Shown in pieces: positions 1-7,603 of a stretch of 64,000 nucleotides of DNA. Position numbers and translations under genes: made by a program. The notes beneath the pieces are model-generated. The model worked only from the letters and a program-made list of their open reading frames with translations. It did not search any database and was not told the origin of the DNA. The number at the start of each line of letters is the position of its first letter. Position 1 is the first letter of the stretch. This DNA comes from Bradyrhizobium sp. CER78 (GTDB taxonomy: Bacteria; Pseudomonadota; Alphaproteobacteria; Rhizobiales; Xanthobacteraceae): the NCBI RefSeq assembly GCF_029846235.1, contig NZ_JARVWP010000003.1, positions 372,001-436,000 on the forward strand, read 5' to 3'.

Positions 1-442
1 CCAGCATCACCGAGACCAGCGCGGACGGACCATCCGCCAGCAGCGCGCGCAGATGGTCGAGATCGATCACCCCGGCGCGCGTGACATTGACGGTGCCGAT
101 CGCTCCACGCGAAAACCGCCCACCCGCGAGGACGGACGCATGCTCGATCGCGGACACCAAAAGCCGCTCGACCGGCGCGCCCGCACCGCGGCGCATTCCC
201 GGTGTCAAGGCGAGCGCATTGGCTTCGGTCCCGCCGGAGACAAACACGACGTCCTGCGGCCGGCCGCCGACCGCCTTCGCCACCGCGTTGCGCGCATCCT
301 CGACCATCCGGCGCGCGCGGCGTCCCTCGCTGTGCACCGAGGACGGGTTGCCGCTCAACTCCCACGCCGCGGCCATCGCCGCTTTCGCTTCCTGGCGAAG
401 CGGCGTGGTGGCATTCCAGTCGAGATAGACGCGATCGGCCAT
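1..442 (-). CDS. Cysteine desulfurase, N-terminal part (cut by window edge)
   Basis: The first ~147 residues of a class V, PLP-dependent aminotransferase-fold enzyme. The protein opens MADRVYLDWNATTPLR, followed by a NPSSVHSEGR motif and a VFVSGGTEANALAL stretch. These are the N-terminal signature and PLP-phosphate-binding region of NifS/IscS-type cysteine desulfurases, which supply sulfur for Fe-S clusters. The PLP lysine and catalytic cysteine loop lie beyond the window edge, so activity cannot be judged. The ATG at 440-442 is chosen because the family motif starts directly after it. In related genomes a gene of this kind sits at the head of a suf cluster; here the downstream genes are not visible, so a Suf role is inference. 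Confidence 0.9.
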   Translation of the reverse strand, partial: MADRVYLDWNATTPLRQEAKAAMAAAWELSGNPSSVHSEGRRARRMVEDARNAVAKAVGGRPQDVVFVSGGTEANALALTPGMRRGAGAPVERLLVSAIEHASVLAGGRFSRGAIGTVNVTRAGVIDLDHLRALLADGPSALVSVML

Positions 443-456
443 CGAGCTTGTCCGCG

Positions 457-473
457 GCAACCACCGTGGTTGC
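457..473 (-). promoter_or_regulatory. Palindrome in the leader of the cysteine desulfurase gene
   Basis: GCAACCAC-C-GTGGTTGC is a perfect 8-bp dyad with a 1-bp centre, ending about 15 bases upstream of the desulfurase ATG. Its position fits a repressor operator or a leader hairpin near the ribosome site. It does not match the IscR or Irr sites I know. Confidence 0.35.
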
Positions 474-846
474 GGCCTTCCACTGCGACATAACGACAGT
501 CGGGCAGCGAGACCAGATCAGAGTCAGCCGTGCCTGAGATTTTTCACGCGCACGGAAACCTCACCTGTGTTGCCAGGCAAGACATCCGTTTGCGGCGAGC
601 GCGATAGCAATGCGACAAACCAAAACTTCAGGTAGCCAACGAACAATTCGGCGTGTTGAACCGCACCGCGCGGCGCAGCGCTGATTCACGCCGGCCAAGC
701 GGCACAATTTCCTTGATTTTTGCCCCTTGCGTCATGCTAGAAGGCCCTCCAGCGTGCCGCCCGGCGGCGCCTGTGCCGATTTCATCATGAGCCGCCCTGT
801 TCGCGCCCCGTCGCTGAAGATGGCTCCAACCGGTTGATTGATCGAC

Positions 847-878
847 GTCAATCAAGGGAACGCGTCAATCAAGGGAAC
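847..878 (+). repeat. Tandem 17-bp duplication carrying two Shine-Dalgarno copies
   Basis: GTCAATCAAGGGAAC occurs at 847-861 and again at 864-878. Each copy contains AAGGGA. Only the second is correctly spaced for the hydrolase ATG at 882. Confidence 0.7.
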
Positions 879-881
879 ACA

Positions 882-1529
882 ATGCCTGAAGTCATTTTCA
901 CCGGCCCTGCTGGCCGTCTCGAGGGCCGCTATCATCCGGCCAAGCAGAAGAACGCGCCGATTGCGATGATCCTGCATCCGCATCCGCAGTTCCACGGCAC
1001 GATGAATCACCAGATCGTCTACCAGTGCTATTACGCGTTTGCGCATCGCGGCTTCTCGGTGCTGCGCTTCAACTTCCGTGGCGTCGGCCGCAGCCAGGGC
1101 TCGTTCGACCACGGCACCGGCGAACTGTCCGACGCCGCGAGCGCGCTCGACTGGGCGCAGGCGATCAATCCCGAGGCGCGCGCCTGCTGGGTTGCGGGCT
1201 TCTCGTTCGGTGCATGGATCGGCATGCAGCTCCTGATGCGCCGGCCGGAGGTCGAGGGCTTCATCTCGATCGCGCCGCCCGCCAATCTCTACGACTTCTC
1301 GTTCCTCGCGCCCTGCCCGTCGTCGGGCCTGATCGTGCACGGCGACAAGGATGCCGTGGTGCCGCCCAAGGACGTCAACACGCTGGTCGAGAAGCTGAAG
1401 ACGCAAAAGGGCATCGTGATCGACCAGCAGGTCATCCCCGGCGCCAACCACTTCTTCGACGGCAAGCTCGAGCCGCTCATGGAGACGGTGACCGGCTATC
1501 TCGACATGCGGCTGGCTAACGTGCGCTGA
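882..1529 (+). CDS. Alpha/beta hydrolase
   Basis: A 215-residue single-domain alpha/beta hydrolase. The visible catalytic set is nucleophile Ser108 in GFSFG, an acidic residue in HGDKD (about 155-157) and His190 in ANHFF. The HPHPQFHGTMNH segment after the first strands is typical of a small family of cytosolic hydrolases often annotated as dienelactone hydrolase-like. No signal peptide is seen. The ATG at 882 is preferred over the upstream in-frame start at 834 because AAGGGA lies six bases before it and homology begins at MPEVIFTGP. The gene is divergent from the cysteine desulfurase gene. The substrate is unknown; I see nothing linking it to sulfur chemistry beyond position. Confidence 0.9.
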   Translation: MPEVIFTGPAGRLEGRYHPAKQKNAPIAMILHPHPQFHGTMNHQIVYQCYYAFAHRGFSVLRFNFRGVGRSQGSFDHGTGELSDAASALDWAQAINPEARACWVAGFSFGAWIGMQLLMRRPEVEGFISIAPPANLYDFSFLAPCPSSGLIVHGDKDAVVPPKDVNTLVEKLKTQKGIVIDQQVIPGANHFFDGKLEPLMETVTGYLDMRLANVR

Positions 1530-1546
1530 CGCGGGGCGCTGACCTT

Positions 1547-1632
1547 GTAGCCCGGATGAAGCGTAGCGAAATCCGGGACCACTCTCGCCGCGGACAAGAA
1601 CCCCGGATTGCGCTTCGCTGCATCCGGGCTAC
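1547..1632. repeat. Palindromic interspersed repeat, family A copy 1
   Basis: An 86-bp element starting GTAGCCCGGATG and ending CATCCGGGCTAC, so the ends form a 12-bp perfect inverted repeat. Inner segments AGCGAAATCCGGG and CCCGGATTGCGCT are also complementary in part. A second copy lies at 59223-59309. It sits between the convergent hydrolase and SMR genes, 17 bp from one stop and 7 bp from the other, and could act as a bidirectional terminator. Confidence 0.85.
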
Positions 1633-1639
1633 GCATCCC

Positions 1640-1969
1640 TCACTCCGGCGCCAGCTTCAGCGCGGCGATCCCGATCAGCACGAACACGATCCCGGCAACC
1701 TTCATCGGATTCAGCGCCTCGTTGAACAGCAGCACGCCCATGGTCAGCGTGCCGGCCGCGCCGATGCCGGTCCACACCGTGTAGGCGACGCCGACGCCGA
1801 GCACCTGCAGCGCGCGCCCGAGCAGGAACACGAACGCGGCGAGCAGCAGCAGCGAGACCAGCGTCCAGCCGAGCCGTGTATAGCCTTCGGCATACTTCAT
1901 CGAGATCGCCCAGCCGACATCGAGAAGACCGGCGACGACGAGCGCGATCCAGGCAACCGAGTGCGACAT
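1640..1969 (-). CDS. Small multidrug resistance (SMR) family exporter, SugE/Gdx-like
   Basis: A 109-residue, four-helix SMR protein, the usual family length, expected to work as an antiparallel dimer in the inner membrane as a proton-coupled exporter. The helix 1 motif VAGLLDVGWAISMKYAEG and the later YTVWTGIGAAG motif are closest to the SugE/Gdx (guanidinium exporter) branch. The conserved proton- and substrate-binding glutamate of helix 1 is replaced by aspartate (Asp17), which is unusual for the family. The gene starts 3 bp after the GST stop codon, so the two are very likely co-transcribed from the promoter at 2683-2710. Guanidinium specificity is inference only. Confidence 0.9.
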   Translation of the reverse strand: MSHSVAWIALVVAGLLDVGWAISMKYAEGYTRLGWTLVSLLLLAAFVFLLGRALQVLGVGVAYTVWTGIGAAGTLTMGVLLFNEALNPMKVAGIVFVLIGIAALKLAPE

Positions 1970-1972
1970 GGC

Positions 1973-2650
1973 TTACGCGGCAAGCTTCAGCATGTGCGCG
2001 CGGTGGCCGACCAGGAACGCGTGCAGCAGCGCGGGATAATCCGGTGACACCGCGCTGCGAACGCTCGGCCGCTGCGCCAGCGCGCTACGCCAGGCACGGA
2101 GCTTCGGCGTGTGGGTGAAGACCGCAAGATCGGTGAGCTGATCGAACAGATCGAAATAGCGGAAGATCGGCGCGAACACCGCATCGACCAGGCTGAACCT
2201 CTCGCCTGCGAAGAACGGACCCGCGCCGAGCGCAGCCTCGACGCGCGCGAATTTCGCGGCGACCGCCTGCCGCTTGCCCTCGAAGGCCGCCGCATCGGTC
2301 GCGGTCTCGAGCCCCCAGAGATCGCCGAGAATCGCCGAGCCGAACTCCATCCAGGCGCGATGCTCGGCGCGGGTGAGCGGATCCTGCGGATGCAGCTTCG
2401 CGCCGCCTTGCGTCTCCTCGATGTACTCGCAAATCACGTTGCTCTCGAACAGCGCGACCTCCTTGCCGTCGCCACCGGTCACGACCAGCACCGGCACCTT
2501 GCCGAGCGGCGAGATCTTCAGGAACCAGTCGGGCTTGTTGGCGAGATCGATGTCGATCCGCTCGAACGGCACGCCCTTCTCTTGCAGCGCGATCACCGCG
2601 CGTTGCACATAGGGACAGAGCTTGTGGCTGATCAGCTTCAGGGCGGCCAT
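1973..2650 (-). CDS. Glutathione S-transferase family protein
   Basis: A 225-residue two-domain GST. The N-terminal thioredoxin-like domain carries the catalytic CPYV motif at residues 12-15, typical of Cys-type (omega/DHAR-like) GSTs rather than Tyr or Ser types. A cis-proline segment (GKVPVL) and an ESNVICEYIEE glutathione-binding segment follow. The all-helical C-terminal domain includes FSLVDAVFAPIF, matching the conserved N-capping region. ATG at 2648-2650 is chosen over an upstream in-frame start because homology starts at MAALKLISHKLCPY. It is followed after 3 bp by the SMR exporter gene. The pair may detoxify and export electrophiles, which is inference from context. Confidence 0.93.
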   Translation of the reverse strand: MAALKLISHKLCPYVQRAVIALQEKGVPFERIDIDLANKPDWFLKISPLGKVPVLVVTGGDGKEVALFESNVICEYIEETQGGAKLHPQDPLTRAEHRAWMEFGSAILGDLWGLETATDAAAFEGKRQAVAAKFARVEAALGAGPFFAGERFSLVDAVFAPIFRYFDLFDQLTDLAVFTHTPKLRAWRSALAQRPSVRSAVSPDYPALLHAFLVGHRAHMLKLAA

Positions 2651-2668
2651 GACGATCCTCGCGTTCAA

Positions 2669-2730
2669 TGCATCTGCATCGAATTAAATGCAGCGGCATG
2701 GAACTGTCAAGGTAGATGCATTTGCATCTA
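2669..2730 (-). promoter_or_regulatory. Sigma-70 promoter with AGATGCA operator half-sites for the GST-SMR operon
   Basis: On the minus strand, TTGACA (2705-2710) and TTTAAT (2683-2688) are separated by 16 bp, a near-consensus promoter. Just upstream of the -35 lies the dyad TAGATGCA-AA-TGCATCTA (2713-2730). A further AGATGCA copy lies near the expected start site (2669-2675), with another GATGCA next to it. This layout suggests a repressor binding both sides of the promoter. The regulator gene is not adjacent. Confidence 0.65.
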
Positions 2731-2732
2731 AA

Positions 2733-3836
2733 TCACGGTCGCGCGATGATGCCCCCGGTCATCGGGATCGGCACCCCAGTGGTGGCGGGGTAGCTCAGCG
2801 GCAGGCCCTTCATGCCCCGCGCGGCGAGGAAGCCGAACGCCTGCGCCTCGATCGCGTCCGCGGCCCAGCCTAGCGCCTCGGCGGGCTCGACGGTCGCCGG
2901 CGCCAGGCGCTCGCGCAGCATCCGCAGCATCGTGAGGTTGGAGGCGCCGCCGCCGCAGATGATCCAGCTCTTCGGCCGTTTCGGCAGCAGCGGCACGACG
3001 CGGGCGATCGCGGCCGCGGTGAACGCGGTCAGCGTCGCGGCGCCATCGGCCGGCGCCACGGCGCCGAGCTTCAGGCCGGCAAAGTCGTTGCGGTCGAGCG
3101 ATTTCGGCGGCGGAACCGAGAAGAACGGCAGCCTGAGCGCCTGTGCGATCCAGGCTTCGTCCGGCTTGCCGAGCGCTGCGAACTTGCCGGCGGTGTCGAA
3201 CGGCTGATGCATCTGGCGGAACATGAAGTCGTCGAGCAGCGCATTGCCCGGCCCGGTGTCGCAGGCGATCAGCGTGTCCAGGCCATCGATATATGTAATG
3301 TTGGAAACACCACCGATATTGACCACGACGATCGGGCCCTCGCGGTTCAGCGACTGCGCCAATGCGCGGTGGTAGACCGGCACGAACGGCGCGCCCTGCC
3401 CGCCGGCTTCGACGTCGGCGGCGCGGAAATCATGCATCACGGGAATGTGGATCGCCCTGGCGAGCGCAAGGGCATCGCCGATCTGCACCGTCAGCCTCCG
3501 CTCGGGGCGATGCAGCACGGTCTGACCATGGAACCCGACGATGTCGATCTCCTGGGCCAAGATCCGGTTCTGCGCCGTGAAGGCGGCGACCGCCTCGGCA
3601 TGGGCTGTGGTGACGACCTGCTCGGCCTGCCGCAGGATCCCGGGCCGGGCGTCGCGCTGCGACAGATGAACGGCCTCGGTCAGCGCCTGGCGCAGCAGGC
3701 TGCGCTCGCCGTCCGTATAGCGGCGATAGCCCGACGGTCCGAAAGCCTTGATCTGGCGGCCATCGGTCTCGATCAGTGCCACGTCGACCCCGTCGAGCGA
3801 GGTCCCGCTCATCAGACCGAGTGCCGTTAACATCAT
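2733..3836 (-). CDS. anmK: Anhydro-N-acetylmuramic acid kinase
   Basis: A 367-residue sugar kinase of the ASKHA fold that phosphorylates and hydrolyses 1,6-anhydro-MurNAc during peptidoglycan recycling in the cytoplasm. The N-terminal GLMSGTSLDGVD ATP-binding motif (about residues 7-18), the FRAADVEAGGQGAPF motif with the catalytic Asp, and the DTGPGNALLDDF segment match AnmK. Length is normal. The gene is divergent from tyrS, a common alphaproteobacterial neighbour. No clear ribosome site precedes the tandem ATGs at 3836 and 3833. Its stop codon lies 3 bp from the GST operator dyad, so the operon promoter starts immediately downstream of anmK. Confidence 0.96.
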   Translation of the reverse strand: MMLTALGLMSGTSLDGVDVALIETDGRQIKAFGPSGYRRYTDGERSLLRQALTEAVHLSQRDARPGILRQAEQVVTTAHAEAVAAFTAQNRILAQEIDIVGFHGQTVLHRPERRLTVQIGDALALARAIHIPVMHDFRAADVEAGGQGAPFVPVYHRALAQSLNREGPIVVVNIGGVSNITYIDGLDTLIACDTGPGNALLDDFMFRQMHQPFDTAGKFAALGKPDEAWIAQALRLPFFSVPPPKSLDRNDFAGLKLGAVAPADGAATLTAFTAAAIARVVPLLPKRPKSWIICGGGASNLTMLRMLRERLAPATVEPAEALGWAADAIEAQAFGFLAARGMKGLPLSYPATTGVPIPMTGGIIARP

Positions 3837-3988
3837 TGTAGAAGCGCCCCAGCCGGGAACCCCCGGCTTGTCTCAAACAAGTACATCCTATAATGCCACT
3901 GCGCGTCCGCCTGCGGCAGCCTCAAGCTTCAGGGTTCCGCAAATAGATGCAAAAACCGTAAAACAAGAATGATCTGGCTCGCCGACAA

Positions 3989-5242
3989 ATGACTGCATTT
4001 AAATCGGATTTCCTGAACACTCTACAGGAACGCGGCTTCGTTCACCAGTGCTCCGATTTCGAGGGCCTCGACGCGCTTGCCGCGAAGGGCGAGGCCACCG
4101 CCTATGTCGGCTACGACTGCACCGCGCCGTCGCTGCACATCGGCAACTTCCTCACCATGATGATGCTGTACTGGCTGCAGCAGAGCGGCAACAAGCCGAT
4201 CACGCTGATGGGTGGCGGCACCACGATGGTCGGCGACCCCTCCGGCAAGGACGAGACGCGCGCGATGCGCACGGTCGCGGAGATCGAAGCCAACAAGGCC
4301 TCGATCCGCGGCGTGTTCGCCAAGGTGCTGCGCTATGGCGACGGGCATTCCGACGCCATCATGCTCGACAATGCCGAGTGGCTGACGAAATTGAACTGGA
4401 TCGAGATGCTGCGCGACATCGGCCGGCACTTCTCGGTCAACCGCATGCTGACGATGGACTCGGTGCGGCTCCGGCTCGAGCGCGAGCAGGAAATGAGCTT
4501 CATCGAGTTCAACTACATGGTCTGCCAGGCCTACGATTTCGTCGAGCTCTCGCGCCGCGCCGGCTGCCGGTTGCAGATGGGCGGCTCCGACCAGTGGGGC
4601 AACATCGTCAACGGTGTCGATCTCGGCCGCCGCATGGGCACGCCGCAACTGTTCGCGCTGACCACGCCGCTGCTGACCACCGCCTCCGGCGACAAGATGG
4701 GCAAGACCGCCAAGGGCGCGGTGTGGCTCAACGCCGACCAGTTCTCGCCGTACGACTTCTGGCAGTACTGGCGCAACGTCGAGGACGCCGACGTCGTCAA
4801 GTTCCTCAAGCTGTTCACCATCCTGCCGATCAGCGAGATCAACAAGCTCGCGGCGCTGGCGGGCGGCGAGATCAACGAAGCCAAGAAGGTGCTGGCGACC
4901 GAGGCAACCGCCTTGCTTCACGGCCGCGATGCGGCCGTTGAGGCCGCCGAGACCGCGCGCCGCACCTTCGAGGAAGGTGCGCTGGCCGAAACCTTGCCGA
5001 CGGTGGAAATTCCGCGCGGCGAATTTGAAGCCGGCGTCGGCGTGCTTGCCGCCTTCGTCAAGGCCGAGCTCGTCGCCTCGAACGGCGAAGCGCGGCGGCA
5101 GATCAAGGGCGGCGGACTGCGCGTCAACGACGCCGCCGTCACCGACGAGAAGATGCTGCTGACGCCAGCCAATCTCACGCCGGAAGGCGTGGTGAAACTG
5201 TCGCTCGGCAAGAAGCGCCACGTCCTGTTGAAGCCTGCATAG
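3989..5242 (+). CDS. tyrS: Tyrosyl-tRNA synthetase
   Basis: A 417-residue class I aminoacyl-tRNA synthetase that charges tRNA-Tyr. The HIGH-type motif is HIGN at residues 50-53 and the KMSKS loop appears as KMGKT at about 236-240. The tyrosine-pocket segment CQAYDFVEL and the [11 protein letters not shown] motif are present. The C-terminal S4 RNA-binding domain is recognisable ([15 protein letters not shown], about residues 370-384). Length is normal for the bacterial type. It is divergent from anmK. The MFS gene starts 57 bp after its stop on the same strand and could share its transcript. Confidence 0.98.
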   Translation: MTAFKSDFLNTLQERGFVHQCSDFEGLDALAAKGEATAYVGYDCTAPSLHIGNFLTMMMLYWLQQSGNKPITLMGGGTTMVGDPSGKDETRAMRTVAEIEANKASIRGVFAKVLRYGDGHSDAIMLDNAEWLTKLNWIEMLRDIGRHFSVNRMLTMDSVRLRLEREQEMSFIEFNYMVCQAYDFVELSRRAGCRLQMGGSDQWGNIVNGVDLGRRMGTPQLFALTTPLLTTASGDKMGKTAKGAVWLNADQFSPYDFWQYWRNVEDADVVKFLKLFTILPISEINKLAALAGGEINEAKKVLATEATALLHGRDAAVEAAETARRTFEEGALAETLPTVEIPRGEFEAGVGVLAAFVKAELVASNGEARRQIKGGGLRVNDAAVTDEKMLLTPANLTPEGVVKLSLGKKRHVLLKPA

Positions 5243-5298
5243 GCGCATTCGCTTTTGTCGGTTGTAGGGAGTGCCGAAAGCGCGCTCCCTGCTTTCCG

Positions 5299-6546
5299 AT
5301 GGACCAGACCACGCCTCCGAACGACACGCTCGCAGCGCCAGCGAAACAATCGCGCGTCGCGCTGAACGTGCTCGCGCTGTGCTTCGTGCTCTCGGTGCTC
5401 GGGCGTGGCCTCAGCGACAGCTTCACGGTGTTCCTCAAACCGATCTCGGAAAATTTCGGCTGGGATCGCGCCTCTGTCGTGTCGGTCTATTCGCTGACCT
5501 GGCTCGCCAGCGGCTTGACCGCGCCGCTGGTCGGGCGGCTGTTCGACCGCTCCGGTCCGCGCGTGGTCTATGCGCTCGGTCTGTCGCTGCTCGGTTGCGC
5601 CTTCCTGATCGCCTCGCGCGCGCAGCAACTCTGGCAATTCCAGCTCAGCGTCGGCCTCTGCGTCGGCTTCGGGACCGCGCTGATCGGCAACGTCTCGAAC
5701 TCGATCCTGCTCGGCCGCTGGTTCGGGCCGCGGCTGCCGACGGCAATGGCCGTGATGTATTCGGCGACCGGCGCCGGCCTCCTGGTGCTGCTGCCGCTGT
5801 CGCAGGTGCTGATCGACCGGATCGGCTGGCGCGAGGCCTACCAGGTGTTCGGCGTCAGTGCGCTCTGCCTGCTCGTTCCGCTGGTCATTCTGCCGTGGCG
5901 GCTGCTCGCCGGCGGATCGCCGCACATCGTCAAGAAGGTCGAGACCGGCCTGATCGACGAAGGCTGGACGCTGCTTGCCGCGATGCGCCACCACGCGTTC
6001 TGGGCGCTGTTCTCGACCTTCTTCTTCACCGCGATCGCGATGTACGCGCTGACGGCGCAGATCGTCGCCTATTTGATCGACGTCGGCTTTCCGCCGCTGC
6101 AGGCCGCCACCGCCTGGGGCTTCTCCGGCGTTGCGCTGTTCGTCGGCATGCTCGGCGTCTCCACCCTCGACGGCATCATCGGCCGCCGGCCCTCGGTGCT
6201 GTTCAGCTACGGCGTTTCGATAGCAGGCATCATCCTGCTCTGGCTGCTGCAATGGTATCCGAACTACTGGCTGCTGACCGGCTTCATCATCTGCTTCGGC
6301 AGCATGATCGGCTCACGCGGCCCGCTGATCACGGCGACCGCGCTGAAGATCTTCCGCGGCGAGCGCGTCGGCACGATCTATGGAACGATCATGATCGGCA
6401 GCGGCCTCGGCTCTGCGCTCGGCTCCTGGGGCGGCGGCCTGATCCATGACTGGACCCACAGCTACAATCCGCTGATCGCCTTCGCGCTCGTCAACGTGGT
6501 GCTCGGCCTGATCCCGTTCCTGGTGGTGCCGGCGCTGCGGCGCTGA
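5299..6546 (+). CDS. MFS transporter, monocarboxylate/oxalate-formate antiporter-like
   Basis: A 415-residue protein with twelve predicted transmembrane helices, a normal MFS length. The loop 2-3 signature GRLFDRSGPRVV (about residues 77-88) and a second-half equivalent, DGIIGRRP, are visible. Residues such as FLKPISENFGWDR in the first periplasmic loop resemble the MCT/OFA branch, which carries organic acids. The substrate is not identifiable. The last 82 bp of the gene are repeated at 7328-7409, so the gene lies at the left boundary of a small insertion. Confidence 0.88.
   Translation: MDQTTPPNDTLAAPAKQSRVALNVLALCFVLSVLGRGLSDSFTVFLKPISENFGWDRASVVSVYSLTWLASGLTAPLVGRLFDRSGPRVVYALGLSLLGCAFLIASRAQQLWQFQLSVGLCVGFGTALIGNVSNSILLGRWFGPRLPTAMAVMYSATGAGLLVLLPLSQVLIDRIGWREAYQVFGVSALCLLVPLVILPWRLLAGGSPHIVKKVETGLIDEGWTLLAAMRHHAFWALFSTFFFTAIAMYALTAQIVAYLIDVGFPPLQAATAWGFSGVALFVGMLGVSTLDGIIGRRPSVLFSYGVSIAGIILLWLLQWYPNYWLLTGFIICFGSMIGSRGPLITATALKIFRGERVGTIYGTIMIGSGLGSALGSWGGGLIHDWTHSYNPLIAFALVNVVLGLIPFLVVPALRR
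6465..6546 (+). repeat. 82-bp direct repeat, left copy (MFS 3' end)
   Basis: The final 82 bp of the MFS gene, from CAATCCGCTG to the stop codon, recur at 7328-7409 with only two substitutions (6489 C/G and 6528 G/A). The two copies are 863 bp apart. Confidence 0.95.
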
Positions 6547-6581
6547 CTAGACCCACGGCAGGCAGCCCCAAGGAAGCTCAG

Positions 6582-6601
6582 GCTGACAGCGGGCTGTCAG
6601 C
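6582..6601 (+). terminator. Hairpin downstream of the MFS gene
   Basis: GCTGACAG-CGGG-CTGTCAGC, an 8-bp perfect stem, begins 35 bases after the MFS stop. It has no T tract, so it may be only a 3' stabilising hairpin or a protein-binding dyad. Confidence 0.3.
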
Positions 6602-6714
6602 AGGCGCCGTCCATCAAGACGTTGCACGGCTTTCTCGACCGCCTCTCAACGTACTTGCTCTGGATATTGCCGGCGTTCTAAAACAAGCGAAGATTGCAAT
6701 TGATTGTGTCGTGC

Positions 6715-7338
6715 ATGCGCCCGGTTGCTTCTGTCATCCTCTTGATCTGTGCTTTTGTCTTTGCGTGTCCGAAGAACGCGAGCGCGCTCGACTGCGCCAA
6801 GGCGTTCTGGTGGAACTTCGATCGCACCGATGGCGATCAGCGAAAGCAGCGGCGGGACGCCGAGGCGCGAGCAACACTGGCGAATATGGGGCCGCTCGTG
6901 TTTCGCGGGCGCATCGCATGGACGCGCGATCTATCCGATGTAAGGAAAGATTCGACCCCCAGGTTTTTGATCGTCCTTAAGGACGTTGAAGTCTTGCGGG
7001 GAGAGATGCCGCGATCGGCTCGCGATCGAAAAGCTTTCGTCGTGCTCTCCCGATGGTGCGACACCAGATGTGAGTCCATATCGCGGTGGCGTCCCCAAGG
7101 GCTGACCACCTTTGCTGCGCACCCCTACACGGGTGGGCCGGTAAGGAGTTATGATGATCCAAACGGCGGAAAGGTCCTCTACAATGGACGTGTCGACGCT
7201 GTGATCGGCGTTTGCGACCCGATTCAGCTGACGCCTCTGCAGGAGCAACTGCTCAACGCACCAGCCGATGAAATTGCCCGCCTGGTTCGAGAATACCCGT
7301 TTCATCCTATTCGCGAAACCCAGCCAGCAATCCGCTGA
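6715..7338 (+). CDS. Exported hypothetical protein in a low-GC inserted segment
   Basis: A 207-residue protein of unknown function. MRPVASVILLICAFVFACPKNASA is a likely Sec signal peptide with cleavage near residue 24, followed by a soluble Cys-containing domain (pairs near CDTRCES and VCDP). I recognise no family. ATG 6715 fits the signal peptide; in-frame TTG or GTG starts 9-21 bases upstream are possible. GC content is visibly lower than in neighbours, and the gene sits between two copies of an 82-bp repeat. The last few codons and stop fall inside the right repeat, read in a different frame from the MFS copy, so the native C-terminus may be lost. Signs of horizontal acquisition. Confidence 0.6.
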   Translation: MRPVASVILLICAFVFACPKNASALDCAKAFWWNFDRTDGDQRKQRRDAEARATLANMGPLVFRGRIAWTRDLSDVRKDSTPRFLIVLKDVEVLRGEMPRSARDRKAFVVLSRWCDTRCESISRWRPQGLTTFAAHPYTGGPVRSYDDPNGGKVLYNGRVDAVIGVCDPIQLTPLQEQLLNAPADEIARLVREYPFHPIRETQPAIR

Positions 7339-7409
7339 TCGCCTTCGCGCTGGTCAACGTGGTGCTCGGCCTGATCCCGTTCCTGGTGGTACCGGCGCTG
7401 CGGCGCTGA
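7328..7409 (+). repeat. 82-bp direct repeat, right copy (orphan MFS 3' end)
   Basis: 80 of 82 bases match 6465-6546, including the stop codon of the MFS gene, but no MFS sequence precedes it. It marks the right edge of the inserted segment 6547-7327. Confidence 0.95.
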
Positions 7410-7508
7410 ACTCGCACGAGTACGTCCGCTGACCAGAGGAAGGCGGCGCAGAAGCCGACATGAATGCATGTCGGCCTTCGGCCAACAGGCGACATTCGCG
7501 AAATGAAG

Positions 7509-7530
7509 AGGCCGCGAACTGAAGCGGCCT
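7509..7530 (-). terminator. Probable terminator of the small exported protein gene
   Basis: Stem AGGCCGC / GCGGCCT with an 8-base loop, followed on the minus strand by TCTTCATTT. It lies 74 bases after the stop codon at 7604. Confidence 0.5.
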
Positions 7531-7573
7531 TGAGTGGATGGCTCCCGATTTCTTGGTTGCGAGAGCCGATCCT

Positions 7574-7602
7574 CTAGTCCGGTACTCTTCTAGTCCGGTA
7601 CT
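7574..7602. repeat. Short tandem repeat in the 3' region of the small gene
   Basis: CTAGTCCGGTACT occurs at 7574-7586 and 7590-7602 (period 16), with a partial third CTAGT after it. It directly abuts the stop codon of the gene at 7604. Confidence 0.7.
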
Positions 7603-7603
7603 A

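Larger units (their letters stand above)
443..881. other. Divergent intergenic region
   Basis: About 440 bases between the divergent desulfurase and hydrolase genes, with no convincing coding frame. It holds a palindrome close to the desulfurase start (457-473) and a duplicated ribosome-binding segment in front of the hydrolase (847-878). Promoters for both genes must lie here, but I could not identify strong -35/-10 pairs. Confidence 0.6.

Noticed and set aside
6465..7409. Integrase-type attachment sites at the MFS 3' end
   Set aside because: Direct repeats exist, but there is no integrase, tRNA or transposase in the 781-bp insert, so a mobile element call is not supported.
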